This document shows, piece after piece, positions 28,976 to 38,258 of a stretch of 60,802 nt of DNA; the first letter of the stretch is position 1; each line of letters begins with the position of its first letter. Source of the DNA: Legionella nautarum (GTDB taxonomy: Bacteria > Pseudomonadota > Gammaproteobacteria > Legionellales > Legionellaceae); the NCBI RefSeq assembly GCF_001467895.1, contig NZ_LNYO01000003.1:1-60802 (forward strand), written 5' to 3'. The position numbers and the translations under genes are program-made. The notes beneath the pieces are model-generated. The model was not told the DNA's origin and ran no database searches. It was given only the letters and a program-made list of their open reading frames with translations.

Positions 28976-29212
28976 GTTAATCCTTAATTGCTATAAATGT
29001 TTTTTAGTGTGATCAACCAATCTTATTTTACTCATCACATCTATAATAGGAAGTATTTTATCACTAACTAACAAAGGCAAATCGGGTAACAGATCCCTAG
29101 TCTCTGAAGCGCATTGCATAATACACACTAAGGTATTGGAAAGCAATCCTAGACACGAGAGCCTTTAAATATCGATCGAGTGCTAATCTTATCATTAAAA
29201 AATAAGCAAGAC

Positions 29213-30145
29213 CTAATTGTCAGTAAGCGAACAAAATTCGCTGTAATTGCGAATATAATCATTCGCTTCGTAATAGTCAGAGGTGAAAACTAAGAGTACT
29301 GCCTCCTGGGAAAATTTATATTGTACCCCCCAAGTCATGGGTGGAAGATAAAGTCCTTTATTCGGTGCATCAAGGACGAGCTCTTTACGGTTCTTGCCGT
29401 CATCTACCATGACTGAGCAGTTCCCTTTGATGCAAATAAGAAACTGATGACATTCATGATGGGCATGTTCGCCACGAACCTTTTCCGCAGGAACATTAAA
29501 TACCAAAAAATATCTTTTTGGGAAAAAAGGGATCTCTTTCATAAATTCACCAACCGATAAATCTCCCCGTGGATCTTGCATGAGTTTAAATTGATGCAAG
29601 GTCACTTTTCCTACGCCAATTTCAATTGGTTCTGCTATCTTTGCATCAGGTTGCATTTGAGAGTTGTCTGTATCCGCTTTGACATAACCCACTACTTTGC
29701 TCGCAGGACTAGTCACAATAGCATAAGGAGGGACTGATTTAGTGACAATCGCTCCAGCGCCTATCATTGCCCCTTTACCAATAGTAATGCCTGGTAAAAT
29801 CACCGCTCCAGCTCCTATTGAAGCGCCTTTTTCAATGCGGGTTTCCAAAAACTTTTCGGGGTAGAGTTTAGAACGAGGAAATTTATCATTGCTAAAGCTA
29901 ACATTTGGGCCGATAAATACATCCTCTTCAACGCGAATCCCATCCCAAAGTTGCACGCCAGATTTAATAGTTACCCTATCACCAATGATGACATCATTTT
30001 CAATAAAACAATGCGAACAAATGTTCACTTCGGCGCCAATTTTAGCTTCTGGTAAAATAATAACAAACTGCCAAATCCTTGTTCCTTCACCAATGGTGAG
30101 TGCTTGGACATCAGAAGTTGGATGTTTAACTACTGAATTATTCAT
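29213..30145 (-). CDS. Bifunctional dTDP-sugar N-acetyltransferase / 3,4-ketoisomerase (WxcM/FdtD type)
   Basis: A 310-residue fusion. Residues 1-160 form a left-handed beta-helix acetyltransferase (repeating hexapeptides: [43 protein letters not shown]). Residues 175-305 are a cupin 3,4-ketoisomerase with the conserved [18 protein letters not shown] histidines. Such proteins isomerise dTDP-4-keto-6-deoxyglucose to the 3-keto sugar and later N-acetylate the amino sugar, giving Fuc3NAc or Qui3NAc. The aminotransferase that acts between the two steps is missing nearby. It overlaps the GT2 gene by 4 bases. Confidence 0.92.
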   Translation of the reverse strand: MNNSVVKHPTSDVQALTIGEGTRIWQFVIILPEAKIGAEVNICSHCFIENDVIIGDRVTIKSGVQLWDGIRVEEDVFIGPNVSFSNDKFPRSKLYPEKFLETRIEKGASIGAGAVILPGITIGKGAMIGAGAIVTKSVPPYAIVTSPASKVVGYVKADTDNSQMQPDAKIAEPIEIGVGKVTLHQFKLMQDPRGDLSVGEFMKEIPFFPKRYFLVFNVPAEKVRGEHAHHECHQFLICIKGNCSVMVDDGKNRKELVLDAPNKGLYLPPMTWGVQYKFSQEAVLLVFTSDYYEANDYIRNYSEFCSLTDN

Positions 30146-31083
30146 TCATGACCCCATTCATTGATGTGTTTCAATGCGACCACCGCTAAGGGACGCTGTT
30201 TACTATTTTCATAACCTCGCCATGCATAGGTACCGATTAGTCCTAGTCCAAACATGTTGAGGGCGCCTAACAATAGCACGGTGAGAATAATCGCTGCGTA
30301 TCCTGGGACTACAATCATCCCCATGATACGTGCAGCAAAAATAAGCGTTCCTAGACCAAGCGCAAAAAGGGTGCCGACTGCTCCTGTGCGAATCAACATG
30401 CGAATAGGATAATCTGTGAATGCAAAAATGCTATCCATCATATAATCTAATTTTTTTCGGAAAGTCCAGGCGGATTTACCATTTTGGCGTTTTTGTCGTT
30501 CGTAATTGACCAATTTACGGCGAAATCCAAGCCAGAAAATCAATGCGATAAGCGAAGAGCGGGACTCTTCCAATTGTAATAGTTGATCACGAAATTGCTG
30601 GTTACAACCAAACACATCAACACCACCAGGCGGCATATCAGGAATGATTAAACGGCGGTACAAACCCCAAAAAAGATTCGCAGCCATTCGTGATAAAAAT
30701 GGGTCCTGACGCCCATTTCGCGTACCGATTGCTACATCACATTCATCGGCATCCAGCGCTTTGAAAAAGGTAATTAATAATTCGGGAGGCTCTTGTAAAT
30801 CAGCGGCCATAACCCCAAAAAACTTTCCTCTCGCTGCAATTAACCCCGAACGTATTGCAGGAAAAGAACCGAAATTACGCGAATGAACCAATAATTGCGC
30901 GGGGAAATTTAAATGCTCAAGATTATCTCGAATAATTTCATAAGATTTATCTGGACTACCATCAATAACGAAAACAGCCTCCATGTTCCCCGCAAGATCG
31001 TTGTTCATTTGCTTTAATATTTCAAGTAATTCCAAAATAGAGGCTTCGTTTTTATAAATTGGAATAATGACGGAATATTTCAT
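30142..31083 (-). CDS. Membrane-anchored family 2 glycosyltransferase
   Basis: About 313 residues from ATG 31083 (TTG/GTG alternatives at 31092/31089). The GT-A domain shows [26 protein letters not shown] and the [11 protein letters not shown] metal-binding stretch. Two membrane helices near 230-290 are typical of ArnC/GtrB-type enzymes that transfer sugars to undecaprenyl phosphate. It is the first gene of the polysaccharide cluster and is coupled to the WxcM-like gene. Confidence 0.92.
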   Translation of the reverse strand: MKYSVIIPIYKNEASILELLEILKQMNNDLAGNMEAVFVIDGSPDKSYEIIRDNLEHLNFPAQLLVHSRNFGSFPAIRSGLIAARGKFFGVMAADLQEPPELLITFFKALDADECDVAIGTRNGRQDPFLSRMAANLFWGLYRRLIIPDMPPGGVDVFGCNQQFRDQLLQLEESRSSLIALIFWLGFRRKLVNYERQKRQNGKSAWTFRKKLDYMMDSIFAFTDYPIRMLIRTGAVGTLFALGLGTLIFAARIMGMIVVPGYAAIILTVLLLGALNMFGLGLIGTYAWRGYENSKQRPLAVVALKHINEWGHE

Positions 31084-31318
31084 ATTCACCAACTATTGAC
31101 TGTTAACATGATGGGTTTATCAATAATTTTCATACGTTATCCCTAACAAATAAATTGCTAAAGTTGCTTTGGGGTTGAAGTATAATCGGAACGAGAATGT
31201 AAGTCTATTGCTCAGCGGCTTGCTGTGGCTAGACGTTGCTGGGGATGGATAAACCAATTACTGGTTGAGAGCTTATCCAAATGCTCAAGCTTTGGAAATT
31301 CCTGATAATAGCAACTGT

Positions 31319-31374
31319 CTTGGCCCAAGAGCTCATTTCCTTTATTTTTGTGGAATGTCGGGCCTTGGCCCAAG
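31319..31374. repeat. Two direct copies of CTTGGCCCAAG
   Basis: The 11-mer lies at 31319-31329 and 31364-31374, 45 bases apart, just downstream of the 31376-31744 gene. A third copy is at 17193 and variants border the element at 9278. The rest of 31084-31375 shows no gene. Confidence 0.5.
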
Positions 31375-31375
31375 A

Positions 31376-31744
31376 TTATTGGGGGATCAGTAAATAATCG
31401 ACAGTAAATTCTCCCCCGATACACATGCCAATATTATTTCCCCACTTATCAGCATCCGCTTTATCGATAGAATCTGGAATCTTCGCGTAGTATTTAGCTT
31501 GGCATTTATCAAAGTTCGCGGGAATTAAGGTTAGGCATTTATCATAATTAATGTTTGCAGCCTTTAGTTTTTTGCTTAAATCAGCATCCTGCATAAAACT
31601 CTTGCAAATTATTTCAGGAGCTAAATCCTTAAGCCCCCGCAGCCAAGTGTCTTTGGGAGTACCGTCAGCCAATGCAATAGTGGAAAAAAAGAGAAAACCT
31701 ATGCCAGTCATTATTTTGCAAAATAGGTTATTAAACATGATCAT
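31376..31744 (-). CDS. Small exported cysteine-containing protein
   Basis: A 122-residue protein starting at ATG 31744, which follows AAGGA. The signal peptide (about residues 1-24, ending IALADG) directs it to the periplasm or beyond. The mature part contains four cysteines (in IICKSF, YDKCLTLI, FDKCQAK and GMCIGG), an even number compatible with two disulfides. Family not recognised. Confidence 0.75.
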   Translation of the reverse strand: MIMFNNLFCKIMTGIGFLFFSTIALADGTPKDTWLRGLKDLAPEIICKSFMQDADLSKKLKAANINYDKCLTLIPANFDKCQAKYYAKIPDSIDKADADKWGNNIGMCIGGEFTVDYLLIPQ

Positions 31745-31874
31745 AGTTTCCTTTTTATAATTTGTTACAAAAAGGATAGTTGCCGTTTCTAGATTTTTCC
31801 ACCACAAAAAATTAACAGACTAAGTGTTAATCACTATACTTTAGAATAGTGTAAGAGAATTTAGGACAATAAGC

Positions 31875-32258
31875 ATGGAAAATAAACCGATCAAACTACC
31901 TGGAGCTGAGCATCCGATTACCATCGAACGAAACCCCAACCGTATTAAGGTGGTGGTTAGCGGAACAATCATTGCTGATACGGAAGGAGCATTAACCTTA
32001 TATGAGGCAAATTATCCCCCAATCCAATATATCCCACGCAAAGACGTCGATTTGTCCTTGCTTCAACGAAGTGCTAATACAAGCTATTGTCCCTATAAAG
32101 GAGACTGCTCCTATTATAATATTTCGATAGGAGGCAAAAAAACTGAAAATGCAGTCTGGTCTTATGAAGCGCCTTACCCTGCTGTTGGAAAAATTGAAGG
32201 CTATCTTGCATTTTATCCAGATCGCGTTGATGCTATTGATGAAACTCAGTTCGCCTAG
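31875..32258 (+). CDS. DUF427 domain protein
   Basis: A 127-residue single-domain protein of the DUF427 family. Signature residues are present: RIKVVVSGTIIADT, YEANYPPIQYIPRKDVD, SYCPYKGDCSYYNI and WSYEAPYP near the C-terminus. The family is widespread but biochemically poorly defined; there is no basis to assign a reaction. Monocistronic and divergent from the exported small protein. Confidence 0.93.
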   Translation: MENKPIKLPGAEHPITIERNPNRIKVVVSGTIIADTEGALTLYEANYPPIQYIPRKDVDLSLLQRSANTSYCPYKGDCSYYNISIGGKKTENAVWSYEAPYPAVGKIEGYLAFYPDRVDAIDETQFA

Positions 32259-32373
32259 CTTCAGATAAAATTGAGCCATATCTGGTATTTTTATACCAAA
32301 TAGAAAACAAATTTTACAAACTTGTTAACTTTTAATATACTGTACTGAATTTTTAATCATCGCAAGAAACTGA

Positions 32374-32586
32374 ATGCTTCGAAGCATTAACCCGAAAAAG
32401 CTTATGAAGAGCAACTCACTGCAGGCAAAACAGCAAGCACAGCGCTTTTTTAGTCCTGAGTCTGCTAGTTTTTTTTCTAATTCAGAAAAATCCCAGCGCA
32501 AGCGCAGACCAGAGATCCCGGGTAATGAAAACATAGCTAAAAAATTGGCTGTGGCTGCCCTATTATCGATGGACGCCCTCTTATAG
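32374..32586 (+). CDS. Small basic hypothetical protein
   Basis: A 70-residue frame (ATG 32374, or 32404 for 60 residues). It is rich in Ser, Gln and Lys, carries the basic patch SQRKRRPE near residue 42, and ends in a short hydrophobic helix LAVAALLSMDALL. No homology recognised. A strong hairpin with T-tract follows 86 bases later, which supports a transcribed unit. It may be a real short gene or chance. Confidence 0.4.
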   Translation: MLRSINPKKLMKSNSLQAKQQAQRFFSPESASFFSNSEKSQRKRRPEIPGNENIAKKLAVAALLSMDALL

Positions 32587-32671
32587 CCCTTAAACGCTAC
32601 TTTCTATTTTATACAATGGTGAAAAACCTAACTCAAGAAGCTCATTAACAATTAGCTGCCCCCAAAGACAA

Positions 32672-32708
32672 CAGTTAGTTTTTTATTAAAACAATCAAAA
32701 ACTAACTG
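32672..32708. terminator. 12-bp perfect hairpin, bidirectional terminator-like
   Basis: CAGTTAGTTTTT (32672-32683) pairs perfectly with AAAAACTAACTG (32697-32708) around a 13-base loop. The arms supply T-runs on either strand. It lies in the 339-base gap between the small basic frame and the patatin gene; nothing else was seen in that gap. Confidence 0.6.
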
Positions 32709-32925
32709 CTATCAAAGAGGAATCAGAGTGATTGACGAGCACTAAGCTTGCACCACATAATCCCATTTAACCCCTTTGCTTATTGCTAGACAAATTTATT
32801 TTTCGAAACGCACTCTACTAAAGAAAAGGGCTCATTAATCTGTTTGTGAGTTATTTTGGAGCGAGTACTAAACAGGTTTAACCGGTATGGGTCGACTCTC
32901 AAGCAGCCACAAGGAAGTCATTAAT

Positions 32926-33960
32926 ATGCCCTATTCTCAAAAGGTAGATGAACACATTCTCATTGATTTGGCGCTACAAGGTGGTGGAGCCCATGGCGCT
33001 TTCACTTGGGGAGTTTTAGATCGTTTACTAGAAGAACCAAAGCTTCACATCGATGGCATATCGGGTACCTCTGCTGGGGCAATGTGTGCTGTGGTGCTTG
33101 CCGATGGCTATACTAAAGGTGGTCCTGATGAAGCCCGCAATTCGCTCGAATTGTTCTGGAAAAACATCTCTGAAGCAGCTCGTTTTAGTCCCTTACAGCG
33201 CAGTTTTCTTGATATTGTTTTGGGGCAATGGTCGCTCGATTACTCCCCTTTTTTCATAACCATGGATATTTTTTCTAGATTGGTTTCTCCCTACGATATT
33301 GACCCTTTAGGTGCTAACCCACTACACAACATTTTAGATCAACTTATTGATTTCAAAAGATTGGCACGTAGCGAAATCAAATTATTTGTGACGGCAACCA
33401 ATGTGAGTACCGGCAGGGGAAAAGTATTTCGCAATAACGAAATCACCGCTGAAGTATTACTTGCATCAGCCTGCCTACCTAATCTTTTCAAGGCTATCGA
33501 AATTAATGGAGAACAGTACTGGGATGGTGGATATTCAGGTAATCCCACTATTACACCGCTGGTACGCGAATGTACATCACAAGATACGATTTTAGTACAG
33601 ATTAATCCTGTCATGCGCCCAGACTTTCCTCGGTCAGCGAGAGATATCCTTAACCGCCAGAATGAGATTTCCTTCAATGCCGTATTACTCAAGGAACTGC
33701 GGATGATCGCTTTATTGCGACAATTAGCCTATCCAGGTAAATCAGAGGGGGCAAAATGGGCTCGAATGCGGATACACCGCGTGAGTAGTGATTTAATGCT
33801 GAAGCTTAGCTATTCCTCCAAACTCAATGCAGAATGGGACTTTTTTCTTATGTTACGCGATGAAGGGCGCCGCTCTGCTGAAGCCTTTCTCAGAGAACAT
33901 GCGAAAGATCTTGGCCAACGATCATCCCTTGATCTCGATGCGCTGCTTGAGGGTATTTAA
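32926..33960 (+). CDS. Patatin-like phospholipase
   Basis: A 344-residue protein. ATG 32926 is preferred over 32887 because AAGGA precedes it. The patatin fold is shown by the oxyanion loop LQGGGAHGAF (residues 17-26), the nucleophile in GTSAG (Ser49) and the catalytic Asp200 in WDGGYSGN. These enzymes hydrolyse phospholipid acyl chains; in Legionella several are secreted, others housekeeping (RssA-like). No Sec signal is seen, so its destination is open. Confidence 0.92.
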   Translation: MPYSQKVDEHILIDLALQGGGAHGAFTWGVLDRLLEEPKLHIDGISGTSAGAMCAVVLADGYTKGGPDEARNSLELFWKNISEAARFSPLQRSFLDIVLGQWSLDYSPFFITMDIFSRLVSPYDIDPLGANPLHNILDQLIDFKRLARSEIKLFVTATNVSTGRGKVFRNNEITAEVLLASACLPNLFKAIEINGEQYWDGGYSGNPTITPLVRECTSQDTILVQINPVMRPDFPRSARDILNRQNEISFNAVLLKELRMIALLRQLAYPGKSEGAKWARMRIHRVSSDLMLKLSYSSKLNAEWDFFLMLRDEGRRSAEAFLREHAKDLGQRSSLDLDALLEGI

Positions 33961-34175
33961 CTCATGGGAATCTTTGCGATTTTATTTGGGCTGCCACTAT
34001 ATTAAATAACCATCAATAGCTAAGGTGGCATTGAAATCAAAAAATTACATTTTTTAATGTTAGGTCGCCGTACCCCGGAATATTGATTCCTATCATTAGC
34101 TACTCCCTGACTTGATTATATTATGTGTTGATCGGATGAGAGTGCAATCAAGACTTATTAAGAATAGCTCCGAGA

Positions 34176-37100
34176 TCAATTCGGAGCTATTCCTAACCCA
34201 TGAGTTTGTTCTTGTACTGCCATGCTCTGAACAGTTGGGCGATTTTTCTCTTGTCTTCGACCAAACTGGTGAAAAAATTCAGGGTCATTTTCCTGCAATA
34301 TTCTTAAATGCCGCTCACGAATGATCATGCTTAAGTTAGGTTTTGCTGGCCACAATTGACCTTTATTTGAACAATAAAAGTTTTCTATCATTAAAGCACC
34401 ACAGCTACTACCATCAGTCTGTTTAATAGAAGCTCTTAGTTTAATAATGGTTGGTTTTGTAATCCAATCTGCCTCAACTAAATCTCTATAAATGATATCC
34501 ATTTGTTGTCGTTGTTGCTGTTGCGATAACAGGCCATCAAAATATATGAGCTCTTTAATCTCAGTTCCTTGCAAATTAATTTGCATCCCGACCCAATGAT
34601 TACTGCTCGTATCATGAATAGGGATAATGAGCTTGGTAACACTATCTGGTGATAAATGAACATTCGCTTTCCAATCATTCAGTAGAGCAGCTATACGAGC
34701 ATTTGGTGAAGAACTCTGTAGCTGCACGGCTCCTAGACAAACAATGGAAGAGTCTTTAAGCGCTGCCATTCGGTATTCTAAGATTTTATTGATATCTTCT
34801 GTTTCATAAAAATAATTTCGATTACTAGGATAATAATCTTTGCGAATTATGGGCTGCGGCTTTCCAGCAACTGCAGGCTGAAAAAGTCTAGCCCGCCCGC
34901 TGGTCTGAACTGTTCTTACTGTCGATTCAGAGACTACTTGCGCCTGCAAAGGAGTTCGAGTTACAGGATGAGTAGGAAATCTTCCTGTATAATTTCTGCA
35001 TAGACTTTCTTCATCTAATAGTCTAGTGTCATTTTTTTTAACCTCTGCTAAAAGCGATTTAAGACGAGGCACAACATGAATATGTCTACATTTTTCATGA
35101 TAACTAATGCCTTCAGTCAAGAGTCTAGTTTGTAAATGCAAAAGCGCTTCTCTTTCTGCTGGTCTTTGAGCTAATCGAATAGTTAAAGCATCAACGAGAT
35201 GAATCAAAGACTGATGGTTTATGTAAATGGCAAAGGGCGACCTCATCTTCCTCATCAGCTTAATTAATTCATTCAGAGGCAGATTTTGCCATAAAACATA
35301 GACTGAGGTTGATTGGCAAAGTTGATTTCGCTCGTGGGTACCACAAGCCTTAAACAACCAAACAAAATACTTAGCCTCTGATTGAGCAATTAAGGTTTTT
35401 AAAGCCGAGAAAGGAAGTTTATTAAAAAATTGATTGACCCGTTCGGTTGCGGCATCTTTTGTTCTCAGCGAAGAGGTGCTACCTGCAGGATCTGAGGTTT
35501 TTCTAATCTGAGGCTCTAGCGAGGAGGGATAACTTTGTCCGGATAAACGTAATAAGCGTTTTAATTCTTCTTCATTACGATTTGATATTGCTCTAAATAA
35601 AGCGTTTTGGCTGGCAGTATTCCAGTGGGCAGAGGTTTTTGAGTTAGCCGAATCGCTACGCTCCGTAGTAAAAAAAGAATTATGGCTCCGATTCACTCTC
35701 CTAGCCTTTTGAGTTCGCCGTGTCGCTATCTCATTCTCTTCCACTTCGGTAATAGAATGAATTCTCTCTGTTCCAGAATTAGAAGTTCGCCGGGTAGCTA
35801 TCCCATTCTCTTCCACTTCGGTAATAGAATGAGTTCTCTCTGTTCCAGAATTAGAAGTTCGCCGGGTAGCTATCTCATTCTCTTCCACTTCGGTGATAGA
35901 ATTAGTTATCTCTGTTTCAGAATTAGACAAACTTTTCTCTAAACCAGAACGCCAGGTAGGATGCGCTTCAAGTGCAGTTAAATAGCAAGTTAATGAATCT
36001 TGGGCCGAAGGAGAAAAACGTTCTAAGGGAATAGTAATTTGCGACAAAAAATCCTGATATAAAGCATCTAAACGCTCATCTTGGATATGATTTTTATAAG
36101 CAATTAGAGAAGAAAGCAGACGGACTGCTAATGTAGGATGCAAATAAGAAAAATTAACAGTTTGATTAGCAATTCTTAGGAAATGTTCAAACCCTTCCTG
36201 CTCCGTCGGTGAAATTAAGTTTGTCCAATGTTCCAGCATTCGAACTCGTTGTATTTGAGAAGCATGCAGCGTCTCTAGTTTCATTGCTAATTGTTTCATG
36301 ACGTTAGAAGGCAACCTATCCCTTATAAAGCCATTTTCTTGCAAGCGTGCAAGACTAGTAAAGCTATTAGCAATGTTTTGAGACCGACAGTCGTTTGAGC
36401 TTAACAACTTGGTGATAGCCCCAATCAGGGTGAGGGAGTCAATCGCTCCATTTAGACGCTGTGTTTGGGCTAAATACCCCAAGCCATTAAGACTCATAGA
36501 AACATCCTGGGCATCGAGGTTGTTTAAAGTTAAAAGCTTTTTAAGTAGCTTATTCAGTATCACGGCGTCAATTTTTCCATTTAGCCACTGCCCCAGGGCT
36601 AAATAGCCTACATTAATAAGGCTGTTACAAATGGCCTGCCCATAGGGACAGTCCAAGGTAAGTAGCTTCTCAAGGGCTTGATTGACTAAGTTAGAATCAA
36701 TCTTACCTTCTAAACACTGCGCTCGAGCTAAGTAACCTAGTCCATTGAAATAATTGGAAATACTACGGGCATCGAGATCGTTTAAGTTTAACATCTTGAT
36801 AAGCCCCAGACTCAGTATGCGGGAGTCAATCGCTTTCGTGAGGCACTGTGCCCGGGCTAAATAACCTAGGTCATTGAGACTGTTGCGAAGGGTCCGCGAA
36901 GAAAGATCCTTTAAGGTTAGCAGCCTTACAAGAGCTTGGCGAAGTAGATCAGAGTCAATTTTACCTGCTAGATGCTGCGTTTGAGCAAGATTGGCTAATC
37001 CCTTAAAAGCATTGGCAATATTTTGGGACTGAGGGTGATTGGACATTATCAATTTAGTAAGTGCCTGATTCAGTATAGCAGGATCAACCGTTCCTGTTAG

Positions 37101-37841
37101 ACATTGCGCTTTTGCTATATAGCCTATCTGGTTTAGACTGTTAGCAATGAATAGGCCTTCGTTATCCCCAACTAAGGTAAGCAGCGTGCTTAAAGCCTGG
37201 CTAACTAGGCCGGAGTCAATCTTACCTTCTAAACCCCGCGCTTTGGCTGAATAACCTAAGCAACCGAGAATGTAACTAATGTTTCGAGATTGAAGCCCAT
37301 CTAAGTTTAAAATTTTAGTCACTGCAAATGCAAGGAGTTCGCTGTTTAGTTTGCCTGCAATCGCATTCGTTTTAACTAGAATACCAATGCCTTGTAAGAT
37401 ATTGCTCAAAGCTTTGGAAGTGGGATCTGAGGTTAGGACTAAAGTCAGGAAAAACTCTATTAAATCAACGGGTAATTGAGTGGGCTCTTCTATTTCGGAA
37501 GTGATTTTTCCAATATTGAAGACAAAAAATGCAATTTCTTGAGCTCGTTTTTTAGGTATAGCTAAGCTATCAGCCCACTCATAAAATGGATCTAGTCCAA
37601 GTTTAGAAAATAAAACTGTCAATTTCATAAACACATCAGAAACATTTTTTGAAAAATCGGCAGGTTGTGAATTTTGACGCATTAGATTACGAATATCACG
37701 AATATCAAGAACAAAGTTATTAATTTCCTCAATATAAGTTGACTGTCCTTTTTTAGAAGAAGCTACTGACCGTTGAAACGAGGGCATTTCATGTCGAGCA
37801 CGTTTCGCTCCGGGTTTAGAGTTGTCAAGGCTAGTTCTCAT
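34176..37841 (-). CDS. Large candidate effector: helical repeats plus Ulp1/C48-like cysteine peptidase
   Basis: A 1221-residue protein from ATG 37841, which has TGGAG 5 bases upstream; MM at 37859 has no site. Residues about 125-515 are eight to nine repeats of 43 residues (pattern L-G-IDS-LL-QAL-KLL-L...I-NSLN-LGYLA-AQ). A 24-residue unit occurs three times near 650-715. The C-terminus is a CE-clan peptidase: His1082 (SNHWVGM), Asp1102 (YFDGLL), Gln1141 and Cys1147 in QTDGSSCGALM, with the spacing of Ulp1/SENP enzymes. Predicted to cleave ubiquitin-like conjugates or act as an acetyltransferase in the host. No Sec signal. Confidence 0.88.
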   Translation of the reverse strand: MRTSLDNSKPGAKRARHEMPSFQRSVASSKKGQSTYIEEINNFVLDIRDIRNLMRQNSQPADFSKNVSDVFMKLTVLFSKLGLDPFYEWADSLAIPKKRAQEIAFFVFNIGKITSEIEEPTQLPVDLIEFFLTLVLTSDPTSKALSNILQGIGILVKTNAIAGKLNSELLAFAVTKILNLDGLQSRNISYILGCLGYSAKARGLEGKIDSGLVSQALSTLLTLVGDNEGLFIANSLNQIGYIAKAQCLTGTVDPAILNQALTKLIMSNHPQSQNIANAFKGLANLAQTQHLAGKIDSDLLRQALVRLLTLKDLSSRTLRNSLNDLGYLARAQCLTKAIDSRILSLGLIKMLNLNDLDARSISNYFNGLGYLARAQCLEGKIDSNLVNQALEKLLTLDCPYGQAICNSLINVGYLALGQWLNGKIDAVILNKLLKKLLTLNNLDAQDVSMSLNGLGYLAQTQRLNGAIDSLTLIGAITKLLSSNDCRSQNIANSFTSLARLQENGFIRDRLPSNVMKQLAMKLETLHASQIQRVRMLEHWTNLISPTEQEGFEHFLRIANQTVNFSYLHPTLAVRLLSSLIAYKNHIQDERLDALYQDFLSQITIPLERFSPSAQDSLTCYLTALEAHPTWRSGLEKSLSNSETEITNSITEVEENEIATRRTSNSGTERTHSITEVEENGIATRRTSNSGTERIHSITEVEENEIATRRTQKARRVNRSHNSFFTTERSDSANSKTSAHWNTASQNALFRAISNRNEEELKRLLRLSGQSYPSSLEPQIRKTSDPAGSTSSLRTKDAATERVNQFFNKLPFSALKTLIAQSEAKYFVWLFKACGTHERNQLCQSTSVYVLWQNLPLNELIKLMRKMRSPFAIYINHQSLIHLVDALTIRLAQRPAEREALLHLQTRLLTEGISYHEKCRHIHVVPRLKSLLAEVKKNDTRLLDEESLCRNYTGRFPTHPVTRTPLQAQVVSESTVRTVQTSGRARLFQPAVAGKPQPIIRKDYYPSNRNYFYETEDINKILEYRMAALKDSSIVCLGAVQLQSSSPNARIAALLNDWKANVHLSPDSVTKLIIPIHDTSSNHWVGMQINLQGTEIKELIYFDGLLSQQQQRQQMDIIYRDLVEADWITKPTIIKLRASIKQTDGSSCGALMIENFYCSNKGQLWPAKPNLSMIIRERHLRILQENDPEFFHQFGRRQEKNRPTVQSMAVQEQTHGLGIAPN
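35712..35897 (-). repeat. Three 72-bp tandem repeats inside the effector gene
   Basis: Units start at 35897, 35825 and 35753 (reading the minus strand); the third is partial. Each encodes ITEVEEN(E/G)IATRRT followed by SNSGTER(T/I)HS. The copies are nearly identical at DNA level, which indicates recent duplication. They form an acidic/basic hydrophilic linker between the helical repeats and the peptidase half. Confidence 0.9.
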
Positions 37842-38039
37842 TAATACTCCACACATCATAAATCATTTCGGACAACATTTAATCATTTTAACGAAAATCA
37901 ATACATTGAATATTTGGAATGCTAATACAACTATTTGGAATAGATGAAAGCGTTACTTTTTGGGAGAATCAATTTTATGGCTTACTCTACTAGCTAAGAA
38001 ACTATCTTTTTTGAATTTCAACTGTATGTTTATAAGGAC

Positions 38040-38258
38040 ATGAATAATACGTTAAACCAAGTCAAAATTAAAAATTGGCTATTGCATTTTTTCTTGATTA
38101 ATTTAATTGTGATTTATGCCCTTGCTTTCAATGATCAAAGATTAAACCCCTATCCAATAGCCTCTTGGATAATCATCAATTACGGTCTGTTTTGTATCAG
38201 ATCTATCGCTTTTATCAACAGCCAAAGAGAGATGTTAATTTACGAAAGTGGTTTTTAA
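38040..38258 (+). CDS. Possible small membrane protein
   Basis: A 72-residue frame with two hydrophobic segments (about 12-29 and 41-57). AAGGA lies only 1 base before ATG, closer than usual. The 3' end overlaps the convergent kinase gene by 24 bases. No family was recognised. It may be a genuine small protein; confidence is limited. Confidence 0.4.
   Translation: MNNTLNQVKIKNWLLHFFLINLIVIYALAFNDQRLNPYPIASWIIINYGLFCIRSIAFINSQREMLIYESGF

Noticed and set aside
31212-31424. 70-residue minus-strand frame downstream of the exported small protein
   Set aside because: Covers the CTTGGCCCAAG repeats and overlaps the end of a better-supported gene; no ribosome-binding site.
35682-35942. Plus-strand frame with repeated FHFGNRMSSLCSRIR units
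   Set aside because: It is the antisense reading of the 72-bp tandem repeats in the effector gene; the repetition comes from those.
36400-37500. Repeated motifs considered as a CRISPR array
   Set aside because: The periodicity is 129 bp (43 codons), diverged, and in frame within one protein; there are no spacers or cas genes.
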